The position numbers and the translations under genes are program-made. A stretch of 18,303 bases of DNA, from assembly GCA_043810355.1 (NCBI GenBank), contig JBDROB010000019.1, forward strand, positions 1 to 18,303, in the 5' to 3' direction. Position 1 is the first letter of the stretch. The number at the start of each line of letters is the position of its first letter. Shown piece after piece: positions 1 to 6,901 of the stretch. A model generated the notes under the pieces. The model was not told where the DNA came from. It made no database searches and saw nothing but the letters and a program-made list of their open reading frames with translations. This DNA is from JAZDHV01 sp043810355. Lineage in GTDB: Archaea; Nanobdellota; Nanobdellia; Woesearchaeales; JAGVYU01.

Positions 1-13
1 AGGCTGTTTCGGG

Positions 14-33
14 GGTGGGGAGTGCACCCCACC
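14..33 (+). repeat. Hairpin abutting the transposase start
   Basis: GGTGGGG (14-20) and CCCCACC (27-33) form a perfect 7-bp GC-rich stem around a 6-nt loop, ending one base before the ATG at 34. In mRNA read in from outside the element it would block initiation, a known way for insertion sequences to avoid expression from flanking promoters. It may also be part of the IS left end. The role is inferred; the inverted repeat is directly visible. Confidence 0.6.
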
Positions 34-942
34 ATGGGAAAGAAAAAAGAAAGACTATTAATACGTTACGCAAAAGCATTGCTTAAGCAATTTGAAATAG
101 CAAAAGTTCGCCGTTTTGGACGCAAACACGCACCTAGAAAATATAACGAATGGGCTCATGCCATCCTTTTATCATTCAAACAATTGTTTGATAAATCTTA
201 CAGGTTTGTTGTTGAACAGCTTGCTCTTATGACCCCTCTTCTCCAAGTGCTTGGAATCTTTGAAGTTCCACACTTCACAACTTTACAGAAGGCTTCTCAA
301 AGGTTTCGCGGCACAATTATTGAAAAGGTTATCTCATCTTTTGTCTCTTCAACAAAGAGCCAAGAAGTAAGATATGGAATTGATAGCACAGGTTTTCAAG
401 CAACAAGATGCAGCTACTATTACACAACAGTCATTAAAAAACAAAAGAAACACCGTCGGAGAATCCGAAGGCATATAAAACTAAGCACTGTTGTAGACCT
501 TGATCATCAACTGCCAACCACATTCAAGATTCGCAGAGGCCCTGCAAGTGATCACAAAGACGCTGACAAGCTCATGCTTAAAACCAAGAAAATTAAACAT
601 GCAAAAAGCATGGATGGAGACAAAGGATATGATGCTGAAAAGCATCACAAGCTAGTCGTTGAAGACCTTAATGCAGAAGACCGCATAAAAATAAAAAACA
701 AAGAGGTTCCAATTCACCGAACAAAAGGAAGATACCGCAAAGCCCGCAAAAGACGCAAACTCAGAGCCAATTACCGAAGTCTCTGCGAGACCTACCACTC
801 TCAAAAAAGAGTGGTTGGCAGTACTGTACGTGCAATAAAAGTCAAAGCACAAAACCAAGAAATAAGATTCAAAATACTAGCAATCGCCACCCTTAGAAAA
901 ATCAAAAAAGTTATCCAACAACTTTTCTACTATGCCCAGTAA
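34..942 (+). CDS. IS transposase, DDE type (IS5/IS4-like, DDE_Tnp_1)
   Basis: Cut-and-paste transposase of an insertion sequence, about 302 residues from the ATG at 34. Numbering from the alternative GTG at 22, the catalytic residues visible are a first Asp in GIDSTGF (D121), a second in MDGDKGYDAE (D198 or D200) and a candidate Glu in YRSLCETYHSQKR (E256), where this family normally has its YxxR/E signature. The protein is strongly basic (many Lys/Arg, with an Arg/Lys-rich stretch at about 138-152), as expected for DNA binding. The ATG at 34 is preferred because the GTG at 22 lies in the loop of a hairpin (14-33). The frame is intact, with no internal stop, so the element could still be active. 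Codon use is somewhat more GC-rich than in the neighbours, consistent with transfer. The family-level call (IS5 versus another DDE_Tnp_1 group) is uncertain. Confidence 0.85.
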   Translation: MGKKKERLLIRYAKALLKQFEIAKVRRFGRKHAPRKYNEWAHAILLSFKQLFDKSYRFVVEQLALMTPLLQVLGIFEVPHFTTLQKASQRFRGTIIEKVISSFVSSTKSQEVRYGIDSTGFQATRCSYYYTTVIKKQKKHRRRIRRHIKLSTVVDLDHQLPTTFKIRRGPASDHKDADKLMLKTKKIKHAKSMDGDKGYDAEKHHKLVVEDLNAEDRIKIKNKEVPIHRTKGRYRKARKRRKLRANYRSLCETYHSQKRVVGSTVRAIKVKAQNQEIRFKILAIATLRKIKKVIQQLFYYAQ

Positions 943-950
943 CAGTAAAG

Positions 951-959
951 CTTATAAAC
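951..959 (+). promoter_or_regulatory. TATA box for the zinc-ribbon gene
   Basis: CTTATAAAC is centred 25 nt before the ATG at 980. The spacing and sequence match the TATA-like box upstream of the CTP synthase gene. It implies a leaderless mRNA and decides the start at 980 over the upstream in-frame ATG at 932. It lies just past the transposase stop, at or near the right end of the insertion sequence. Confidence 0.55.
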
Positions 960-979
960 AAGGACCTGCCTTCAATACT

Positions 980-1288
980 ATGGTGCTTCACCACATATTC
1001 ACAGAGCATGACTTGAGGAATTTCTGCCCTTATTGCAAGAATGATATTTCTGAGAATGAATGGAAATCATTGTTCCATGCTCAGATCCATTACAAGGAGT
1101 CTGAATGCACTTGCGGAAAATCAATTAAGATACGTGTTCCTTTTATCGGGACTGGGCATGATTCTTGGGATGGAAAACAAACCTGGAAAAGAGATGTCAT
1201 TGAACTGAACAAGAATCCAAAGACTAAGATGAAGACTTTAGAATCTCAGCTCAAAGTTATGGAATGCAAGGATAAGACTCATAAATAA
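980..1288 (+). CDS. Small zinc-ribbon-like protein, unknown function
   Basis: A 102-residue soluble protein whose family I do not recognise. It has two Cys pairs, FCPYC and, about 25 residues later, CTCG, which could together bind one zinc ion as a zinc ribbon. The segment after the second pair (PFIGTGHDSWDGKQTW) is rich in Gly, His, Asp and Trp and looks conserved rather than random. The C-terminus is lysine-rich. An in-frame ATG at 932 would add 16 residues and overlap the transposase end, but the TATA-like box at 951-959 sits 25 nt before 980 and favours the shorter form. The preceding insertion sequence may have displaced the original promoter or trimmed the N-terminus. Zinc binding is inferred from the cysteine spacing only. 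Confidence 0.65.
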   Translation: MVLHHIFTEHDLRNFCPYCKNDISENEWKSLFHAQIHYKESECTCGKSIKIRVPFIGTGHDSWDGKQTWKRDVIELNKNPKTKMKTLESQLKVMECKDKTHK

Positions 1289-1339
1289 AATGCCTTCTAA
1301 TTAATATATTCATGATCTCAAAAATATTTAGAAAGTATA

Positions 1340-1348
1340 GAAAAAATT
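1340..1348 (-). terminator. Possible oligo-T terminator of the lysine-rich gene
   Basis: On the minus strand a run of six T follows the stop codon at 1354 by a few bases. Archaeal RNA polymerase commonly terminates at such T runs. There is no supporting hairpin, so confidence is low. Confidence 0.3.
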
Positions 1349-1353
1349 GATTT

Positions 1354-1785
1354 TTATCTGTTAATTTTCCTCTTGACTTTTTTGGCAATCCTTTTCGCCT
1401 TACTGACAGCAGCCCTTCCTTTTCTGACTGTTTTCCTTGCTCTTTTCAAGCTTTTTGACATTTTTCTAACAATTATTTTACCGCTTTTTTTAATCTCCTT
1501 TTTCATTGCTCTACCCATTTTATCAGCAACCCTTTTTGCTGACTTTTTCACAGCAGGCTTTGCCTTATCCTTTATTCTTTTGATTTCCTTTTCTAATTCA
1601 TTGGCTAAAAATTTCTGAACCTTTTCTTTCTCTTTTATCAGCTCTGGCCCAAGCATTTTCTTAAGTCTGTTCTTTTCTGTCCTTATTTCTTTTGAGAATT
1701 TTCTAAGAAGAGAATTATAGTCAACATGCCCTATCTTTCCTGTATCTCTCATTTTTTTTATCCTTTTTTTGATTTTGTCTAGCAT
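1354..1785 (-). CDS. Lysine-rich basic protein, possibly nucleic-acid binding
   Basis: A 143-residue protein of extremely basic composition, with no Cys or Trp visible. The first half (about residues 1-75) is charged and helical in character, with heptad-like spacing compatible with a coiled coil. The second half is a Lys/Ala/Arg-rich tail (KPAVKKSAKR, RKGRAAVSKAKR) resembling in composition the tails of linker histone H1 or bacterial Hc1-like nucleoid proteins. The start is the ATG at 1785: an in-frame GTG at 1794 coincides with the Shine-Dalgarno sequence AAGGTGAT, which stands 4-8 nt before the ATG. A TATA-like box (1820-1828) places transcription start near 1798, just ahead of that site. 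It is convergent with the zinc-ribbon gene. Binding to DNA or RNA is inference from charge alone; no fold is recognised. Confidence 0.65.
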   Translation of the reverse strand: MLDKIKKRIKKMRDTGKIGHVDYNSLLRKFSKEIRTEKNRLKKMLGPELIKEKEKVQKFLANELEKEIKRIKDKAKPAVKKSAKRVADKMGRAMKKEIKKSGKIIVRKMSKSLKRARKTVRKGRAAVSKAKRIAKKVKRKINR

Positions 1786-1789
1786 GATT

Positions 1790-1797
1790 ATCACCTT
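1790..1797 (-). promoter_or_regulatory. Shine-Dalgarno site of the lysine-rich gene
   Basis: On the minus strand AAGGTGAT precedes ATG 1785 with 4 nt between them. It overlaps an in-frame GTG at 1794 and therefore argues that this GTG is not the start. Confidence 0.55.
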
Positions 1798-1819
1798 TTC
1801 TTTATATTAGATTTTTGCC

Positions 1820-1828
1820 TTTAAATAA
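1820..1828 (-). promoter_or_regulatory. TATA box of the lysine-rich gene
   Basis: TTATTTAAA on the minus strand, centred about 26 nt before a predicted transcription start near 1798. That gives a leader of roughly 13 nt, just enough to hold the Shine-Dalgarno site. Confidence 0.4.
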
Positions 1829-1854
1829 TTTTCTATTGTTTCATTGTTCTTGTC

Positions 1855-1878
1855 ATTGAAATAGGCTAATATTTCAAT
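1855..1878 (-). repeat. Perfect 9-bp hairpin after the ubiB stop
   Basis: ATTGAAATA (1855-1863) and TATTTCAAT (1870-1878) are perfect reverse complements around a 6-nt loop, starting 8 nt beyond the UbiB-family stop codon in the direction of transcription. It is a candidate mRNA 3'-end structure. As a DNA dyad it could instead be a regulator site for the downstream lysine-rich gene, although it lies well upstream of that gene's TATA box. Confidence 0.5.
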
Positions 1879-1885
1879 AATATTG

Positions 1886-3550
1886 TTAAAACCTTAGTTT
1901 GCCTTCTTTGACTATTGATGCCATTAAGAAAAGGCTGAACAGCCCGGCTAGGGCATATCCAATCAATGCAATTATTGGGACATCAACATACTTTGGGCCT
2001 TTGTCAATATACAGGACTATTGATGAGGCGATTAAAGAGGCTGCTATTATCATCCCATAGCTCATCCTGTTGCTCGACCTTCCTAGCTCAAGTGTCAGCT
2101 TATTTATGTCTGTATCATCCATCTCTATCTTTAATGTACCTCCTGATACTGTCTTTATCAGGCTCATAAAGTTTTTTGGAAGAGATTTTATCATCCCATA
2201 ATATTCATTTGATAATATTACTGCCTGTCTTGTAAGGTTTTTTGTGCTGAGTTTTTGTGATATTGATTTTTTTATCAATGGCCTGACACTTTCCACAATA
2301 TTAAAGCTTGAATCAAGCTCAGCTGCAACACCTTCTATAGTGACAAGTGATTTTATCAATAGCACAAAATTCTTTGGAAGTCTCAGATTGTTTTTTCTTG
2401 CAATCGCCAGCACATTATGCAGCACTTCTGATAGGTTTATTGCTTCAAGGCTTGCGCCATAATACTCTCCCAGTCCTTCTTTTATGTCTTCTTCCAACAG
2501 TTCAAGGTTGCATTCTCCTTTTGAGAATCCAAGATGGTATATTGATTTTGCAATCTCTTTCAGGTCTCCTTCCATGACTGCTAAAGAGAAGTTTGCTATA
2601 TGCTGTTTAAGCTCATCCCCTAACACTCCTACTATTCCAAAATCAATAAATGATATCCGATCATTTTCCAATACAAGTATGTTGCCTGCATGAGGGTCAG
2701 CATGGAAAAATCCGTCTTCAAATATCTGCTTGAAGACTGCATCGACTATATTTTTGACGATTTTTTTCTTATTGTATTTTTTGTATTTGTCAATGTCCCT
2801 TAACCTGATCCCATCTATATAGTCCATTGTCATTACTTTTGAATTAGTGTATGCCCAATACACTCTTGGTATCTTTACATTTTTTATATTGATGAAATTT
2901 TTGTAGAATTGGTCTATGTTTTTCGCTTCATGGATAAAGTCAAGCTCCTGTTCTGTGTATCTTTTGAATTCATCTATTATCTCTACAGGATCCATCACTT
3001 TGATCTGCATCTTTTTTTGCAATAATCCTGCCAGATGATACATGATGTCAACATCAGTCCTGAATGTGGCATCTATGCCTGGTCTCTGCACTTTTATCGC
3101 TACTTGTACCCCATTCTTTAGTCTTGCCCTGTGTATCTGTGCAACAGATGCAGAAGCTACTGGAGTCTCTTCAAAATCCTTGAATATTTCTTTGATCGGT
3201 TTTTTCAGCTCTTCTTCTATGATCTTTTTTGCTATGCTTCCTGGAAAATGTTTTACTGAATCCTGCAATGTCTTGAATTGTTCACAATATTCTTTTGGTA
3301 TGAGATCTGGTCTCAGGCTCAGCAACTGCCCAAGTTTTACAAAAGTCGCTCCAAGGTCTTCAAGAACAGATTTCATCCTCTCTGGTTGCGTGTCTTTTGT
3401 TGAGAACTTATGTGCCTGCAGTCTTTTATGCAGAGAAAGATGGCTTTTTAGTTTCAGTTTGTCTATAAAGAATCCGAATTCATGCTTGAAGAGAACATTC
3501 AATATCTGCTCAAATCTTGCCACGTCCTTTATTTCCTGAAATAATGACAT
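1886..3550 (-). CDS. UbiB/ABC1/AarF-family atypical kinase, membrane anchored
   Basis: A 554-residue member of the UbiB (ABC1/COQ8) protein-kinase-like family, which acts at membranes; bacterial and mitochondrial relatives support ubiquinone synthesis or lipid handling through ATPase activity. Family marks are in order: the KxGQ motif (KLGQ, 72-75), the Ala-rich nucleotide loop (VASASVAQIH, 131-140), the ATP-site lysine in AIKVQRPG (K153), the acidic helix with QELDF (201-205), the catalytic loop HADPHAGN (283-290) and the metal-binding DFG (303-305). Two hydrophobic segments near the C-terminus (about 505-525 and 530-550) form a membrane hairpin, as in UbiB. The start fits a TATA box centred 26 nt upstream, implying a leaderless mRNA. 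The length is normal for the family. Whether this organism makes a quinone is unknown, so the substrate cannot be assigned. It follows the UMP kinase operon but has its own promoter. Confidence 0.92.
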   Translation of the reverse strand: MSLFQEIKDVARFEQILNVLFKHEFGFFIDKLKLKSHLSLHKRLQAHKFSTKDTQPERMKSVLEDLGATFVKLGQLLSLRPDLIPKEYCEQFKTLQDSVKHFPGSIAKKIIEEELKKPIKEIFKDFEETPVASASVAQIHRARLKNGVQVAIKVQRPGIDATFRTDVDIMYHLAGLLQKKMQIKVMDPVEIIDEFKRYTEQELDFIHEAKNIDQFYKNFINIKNVKIPRVYWAYTNSKVMTMDYIDGIRLRDIDKYKKYNKKKIVKNIVDAVFKQIFEDGFFHADPHAGNILVLENDRISFIDFGIVGVLGDELKQHIANFSLAVMEGDLKEIAKSIYHLGFSKGECNLELLEEDIKEGLGEYYGASLEAINLSEVLHNVLAIARKNNLRLPKNFVLLIKSLVTIEGVAAELDSSFNIVESVRPLIKKSISQKLSTKNLTRQAVILSNEYYGMIKSLPKNFMSLIKTVSGGTLKIEMDDTDINKLTLELGRSSNRMSYGMIIAASLIASSIVLYIDKGPKYVDVPIIALIGYALAGLFSLFLMASIVKEGKLRF

Positions 3551-3570
3551 AATATTGTCCTAGAAATAAA

Positions 3571-3580
3571 GATATATAAA
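3571..3580 (-). promoter_or_regulatory. TATA box of the UbiB-family gene
   Basis: TTTATATATC on the minus strand is centred 26 nt from the ATG at 3550, which predicts a leaderless transcript. It also shows that the gene is not solely dependent on the UMP kinase operon. Confidence 0.6.
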
Positions 3581-3604
3581 GTTTTGCAATAAAGAACAGG
3601 AAAT

Positions 3605-4276
3605 CTACCCAACCTCAGTTCCTTTGAAATTATTTCCCTTGAGGCATTTCTCAAGATTTCTTAAGTCAGTTCCTTTCAAGATTTTCACTTTAATCCCTTT
3701 TTTATGAGCTAGCTTTGATGCTGTTGGATCAAAAGGCATGTTTAATCCTGCTTTCCATTCATTTCCCACAAGTTTCCTGAAGTCTTTCCATGAGATCTTG
3801 TCCAGTTTTTTCACATTCTTGAATTTATTTGGATCCTTGTCATAGACATATTCAATATTTGACATGTTTATTATCTCTTTTGCATCATATTTGATCGCAT
3901 AATTTACAGCATCCCAATCAGAGGAATGGCCAGGTATATAACCGCACCCAACTAAGACTTTCTTGAATGGAATTTTTCTTTTTATTGTATAATCTGGCTG
4001 TATTGTATCTGTTGTGACATCAGAGAACATTGACCTTACCAATTCTGCATTAAGTTCAGTTGACCTGATTCCTATCCAGTCACAATCCCTGTCCCTGCAT
4101 TTTGAGAGTTTTTTTGCAGCATTGATATAATCCCTGCATATGACTCCTCCTCCAACTATGATTATGAATTTGCTCTTGCTCCTCATTACAAGTTTTTTAA
4201 AATCCTTTAAGAAATTTAGGTTTATTTTGCCTGGATGCACTACTGATCCTCCTAAAGACAGCACTATTGTTTTCAT
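3605..4276 (-). CDS. pyrH: UMP kinase, archaeal type
   Basis: Phosphorylates UMP to UDP with ATP in pyrimidine nucleotide synthesis (cytoplasm). The 223-residue length and motifs match the archaeal branch of the amino acid kinase fold: LSLGGSVV at the N-terminus (6-13), VGGGVICRDY (41-50) forming the phosphate-binding glycine loop, PGHSSDWDAV (115-124), NMSNIEYVYDKDP (137-149) at the nucleotide site, and PFDPTASKLA (181-190). The start ATG at 4276 follows the upstream transporter gene by 10 nt, with a weak GTGA ribosome site in the gap, so it is the third gene of an operon with the two small transporters. Four cysteines occur at 47, 60, 65 and 111 (two in KCRDRDC), somewhat unusual for the family. 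The CTP synthase gene further along supplies a later step of the same pathway. Confidence 0.93.
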   Translation of the reverse strand: MKTIVLSLGGSVVHPGKINLNFLKDFKKLVMRSKSKFIIIVGGGVICRDYINAAKKLSKCRDRDCDWIGIRSTELNAELVRSMFSDVTTDTIQPDYTIKRKIPFKKVLVGCGYIPGHSSDWDAVNYAIKYDAKEIINMSNIEYVYDKDPNKFKNVKKLDKISWKDFRKLVGNEWKAGLNMPFDPTASKLAHKKGIKVKILKGTDLRNLEKCLKGNNFKGTEVG

Positions 4277-4286
4277 TTTTCACTTA

Positions 4287-4640
4287 TTATAGTCCTCCAA
4301 GCCCTATTAAACAAACTCCAATGATGATAAATACAATTCCCATCCATTTCTTATTATTCATCTTTTCTTTCAGCATAAATATTGAGTAAATGCTTACCCA
4401 TATGTAGGTTGTGGCTATAAGAGGGTATAGAACAGACAAATCACCTCCTTTTAACGCAGGCACAAACAAGACTGTCCCAAGACCATAAAATGCAATGCCG
4501 ATTATCAGCTTATAATTAAAGATTATTGATTTGATATCTTTCTTCAGCTCCATTGATCCCATCTTAAGGAAGACAGGTCCAAGACTGCCTAAAAATGATG
4601 CAATCAATGTCAATCCTACTGCCCAAAGAGCTGTTGCCAT
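4287..4640 (-). CDS. Half-size DMT/SMR-like transporter, second of a pair
   Basis: A 117-residue protein with four predicted membrane helices (about 5-25, 42-62, 70-90 and 98-116), the size of small multidrug resistance (SMR) or half-EamA proteins. The ALKGGDLSVLYP motif after helix 2 is shared almost exactly with the preceding gene, so the two are paralogues. They are separated by 2 nt and likely form a heterodimer, as paired SMR and ArnE/ArnF-type proteins do. The first helix lacks the membrane glutamate essential to EmrE-type drug/proton antiport and instead reads SLGPVFLKMGS, closer in style to ArnE/ArnF lipid-linked sugar flippases. The substrate is unknown; assignment to the drug/metabolite transporter superfamily is secure, the flippase idea is inference. 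Confidence 0.8.
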   Translation of the reverse strand: MATALWAVGLTLIASFLGSLGPVFLKMGSMELKKDIKSIIFNYKLIIGIAFYGLGTVLFVPALKGGDLSVLYPLIATTYIWVSIYSIFMLKEKMNNKKWMGIVFIIIGVCLIGLGGL

Positions 4641-4642
4641 TT

Positions 4643-5029
4643 TTATATTGCCTCAGTATATTTGACTATGTCTTTTTCTTTGCTTCCAAATCCTACAAAA
4701 GCTATGCCTGCCATTATGCTGAATATGCCAAACCATTTTAACAAGTTCATTGGCTCATCAAAGAATCTCATTGAATAAAAAGCAACCCAAATATAGCTGG
4801 TAGCGATTATTGGGTATAGCACAGATAAGTCTCCTCCTTTTAACCCTATTATCAAGATGACTGCTCCTATCCCATATAAGCACAATCCTCCAATCAACCA
4901 GTAATTTGTAAGGATTGCCATAACATTAAATTCTAATGTTGCAGATCCATACTTGTACATGGCTTGTGCTGTTGAAACTAGGAATGTTGTCAGAAAAACA
5001 AGCACAACTGCCCACCACTTTGTTTTCAT
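4643..5029 (-). CDS. Half-size DMT/SMR-like transporter, first of a pair
   Basis: A 128-residue four-helix membrane protein (helices about 4-24, 39-60, 68-88 and 96-115), first gene of the operon that continues with its paralogue and UMP kinase. It shares GLKGGDLSVLYP and a following ATSYIWVAFYS helix with the next gene. Helix 1 (LVSTAQAMYKYGS) has no acidic residue, unlike EmrE, but resembles the Q-x-x-x-K-x arrangement of ArnE-type flippase subunits. A charged tail (GSKEKDIVKYTEAI) distinguishes it from its partner. The ATG at 5029 is chosen over the adjacent TTG at 5032. A TATA box (5053-5062) is centred 28 nt upstream, so the leader is a few bases at most. Substrate and direction of transport are not evident. 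Confidence 0.8.
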   Translation of the reverse strand: MKTKWWAVVLVFLTTFLVSTAQAMYKYGSATLEFNVMAILTNYWLIGGLCLYGIGAVILIIGLKGGDLSVLYPIIATSYIWVAFYSMRFFDEPMNLLKWFGIFSIMAGIAFVGFGSKEKDIVKYTEAI

Positions 5030-5052
5030 CAAACTAATAGTAGAGATAGGTA

Positions 5053-5062
5053 ATATTTAAAG
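5053..5062 (-). promoter_or_regulatory. TATA box of the transporter pair-UMP kinase operon
   Basis: CTTTAAATAT on the minus strand, centred about 28 nt from the ATG at 5029. It is the only clear promoter-like element ahead of this three-gene operon. Confidence 0.5.
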
Positions 5063-5175
5063 TTTGGGAAAAGGAGGAGAAGAGAATATATTTGATTAAG
5101 AATAGTTTAATAAGGAATATTTGATTAAATAATATTTGAGCAAGAAATGTTTTATTTTATTATATTCATTCAATT

Positions 5176-6900
5176 CTATTCTTTGACCAAGATCTCAACC
5201 AATGCTGCAAATGCTGGTCTTGATATGAATACACCAATGCTTACACCTAATATTGTTGTCAATGCAAATCCTTTCAAGAGTCCTGCTCCTGCAAATACTA
5301 GCGGAAGCATTGCTACAATTGTGGTGAAGTATGCTGCAAAAATGATAAAGAATGCATTCTTAAGCCTTTTTTTCCAGTCATAGACTGTTCCTTTCTGTCC
5401 TGACAGTGTCTCGTCTGCTATCACAATCTGGTCATCAACCCCTGTTCCAACTGCAATTATTATTCCTGCTATTGCTGCCAAGTCAATATTCCATCCTATT
5501 AAAGAGGCCATTCCTAATAATACCACAACTTCTGTTATCATTGTCAGCATCATTGGTATTGAAACAGCTAATCTTCTGTATCTGATAAACACAATAGTTA
5601 CAACTGATAATATTGCCAATGCTCCGATAAGATATGCATTCTTAAGGAATTCTTTTCCTAGAGATGGGCTTATCAAGTCAGTCTTTACAATATTCATTTT
5701 TACAGGCAAACTGCCAGTGATAAGTACAGTCTGAAGTTTCTTCATATCTTCCAATGAATTGACTACACCTTCCTGCTGTGTCAGTCCAAATCCTGATCCA
5801 GATATCTGGATATTTGTCGCTGGATTTCCTTTTAAGTCTGCTCCAATCCTTAGTTTGTCAACTTCTACATCATCTAGATATAATGTCAAGCTCTCGCTCA
5901 GATATTCCCTTCCATTCTCAACAACGACATCTAATTTATTGGTGATGTCAGCCTGTTTTTGGGCTGCTTCAGGGCTCAATGTTATTGTAAAATAGAATCC
6001 GCATGCATAGCCATTTCCTGTGCTTCCGCATCCTGATCTTGGATCAATTCCTGAACAGTCTGCGCTTCTGCATACATAGGTTACATCTCTGTTTCCTCCT
6101 ATAAATACAACTTCTTCACCTATTTTTGCCTCAAATTTTCCTTGTTTTGATAGTAATTCCTTGACCTCTGCTTCATTTGCTCCAGCCACTTCCACTAGGA
6201 CAAACTGGTTTCCTGACAAGTCAGATGCCTCTTTCACAATTACATCTGTCAATCCAAATACATTCAATCTCTCTTTCATATTGTCTATCAATGTAGAAAT
6301 GTCTTCTTCAGATATCTTTTCTTCTGGCTGCAATAATACTCTTGTTCCGCCTTGAAGATCCAGTCCTTTCCTGATGTTTGTTTTTGCAGGATCCATCAAG
6401 TTTAATCCAAGATCTTGCACTCCTATCACATTATTTATTGTCTTGTTGACTGTTATTGTCTTGTTTATTGTCTCACTTACTATTGTTCCATTCTCAAGTG
6501 TTTTTTCAATGATTTCAGAGACATTTTTCTCTTCTGTCTCATTCAACACAATTATCTCTATTTCTGGTTTTGTCAGCACTACATAGCCATCCTTGTTCAA
6601 GCTTGTCCTTATCACATAGCTCTGATTTAGTTTAAGCTCTGACACTTGATCATAATATTCGGATAATGACTTGACAGGTTTATTGTTTATAGATAATACT
6701 CTTTCTCTGCTTGTTGGCGGTGCATTTGGAGCTGGATTGGCTATTCCTGCAATATTTGCTGAAGAATTAGGTTCAATATTTCTTATTGCCACTCCTTCTA
6801 TGTTTGGCAATGGATGGATTGCTATAACAGCTAAAATGATTGCTATTAAAGCTATTAATACTCTTACATTTGTGAATATCTTTTTTATTTTATAATTCAT
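5176..6900 (-). CDS. secD: Protein translocation subunit SecD with PDZ-like domain
   Basis: SecD, with SecF, uses the proton or ion gradient to help pull exported proteins through SecYEG on the outer face of the membrane. It has 574 residues: TM1 (about 12-30), a PDZ-like domain (about 36-112: GVAIRNIEPNSSANIAGI, then RERVLSINNKPVKSLSEYYDQ), a linker with several Asn-x-Ser/Thr sites, the conserved D1 motif KGLDLQGGTRVLL (178-190), the periplasmic head, then five helices with the D5 motif GTGVDDQIVIADE (485-497), whose Asp pair is the proposed ion-coupling site. A loop with four cysteines (277, 282, 291, 300) lies in the head. The ATG follows the secF stop by one base with no separate ribosome site, so translation is coupled. 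Gene order secF-secD is typical of archaea. SecD identity is very sure; the PDZ assignment is by pattern. Confidence 0.95.
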   Translation of the reverse strand: MNYKIKKIFTNVRVLIALIAIILAVIAIHPLPNIEGVAIRNIEPNSSANIAGIANPAPNAPPTSRERVLSINNKPVKSLSEYYDQVSELKLNQSYVIRTSLNKDGYVVLTKPEIEIIVLNETEEKNVSEIIEKTLENGTIVSETINKTITVNKTINNVIGVQDLGLNLMDPAKTNIRKGLDLQGGTRVLLQPEEKISEEDISTLIDNMKERLNVFGLTDVIVKEASDLSGNQFVLVEVAGANEAEVKELLSKQGKFEAKIGEEVVFIGGNRDVTYVCRSADCSGIDPRSGCGSTGNGYACGFYFTITLSPEAAQKQADITNKLDVVVENGREYLSESLTLYLDDVEVDKLRIGADLKGNPATNIQISGSGFGLTQQEGVVNSLEDMKKLQTVLITGSLPVKMNIVKTDLISPSLGKEFLKNAYLIGALAILSVVTIVFIRYRRLAVSIPMMLTMITEVVVLLGMASLIGWNIDLAAIAGIIIAVGTGVDDQIVIADETLSGQKGTVYDWKKRLKNAFFIIFAAYFTTIVAMLPLVFAGAGLLKGFALTTILGVSIGVFISRPAFAALVEILVKE

Positions 6901-6901
6901 T

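Noticed and set aside
22..33. GTG start for the transposase
   Set aside because: It lies in the loop of the start hairpin; the ATG at 34 immediately follows the stem and is the more usual start.
906..926. AAAAGTT/AACTTTT inverted repeat near the transposase end as an IS terminal structure
   Set aside because: The AT-rich 7-bp stem is inside the coding region and does not match the left end of the window; it could easily be chance.
929..950. Right terminal inverted repeat matching AGGCTGTTTC at the window start
   Set aside because: Only a weak partial match (CCC then AACAG) was found, so the exact right end of the element cannot be claimed.
932..979. Upstream ATG for the zinc-ribbon gene
   Set aside because: It overlaps the transposase end, and the TATA-like box at 951-959 would lie downstream of it; the start at 980 has correct spacing.
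1373..1618. Hydrophobic 81-aa plus-strand ORF resembling a membrane protein
   Set aside because: It is the antisense of the lysine-rich gene: AAA/AAG codons read backwards give Phe and Leu. There is no promoter or ribosome site.
5080..5155. Repeated AATATTTGATTAA-like words between secD and the transporter pair
   Set aside because: Imperfect and AT-rich, in line with low-complexity intergenic DNA; no palindrome or gene is associated.
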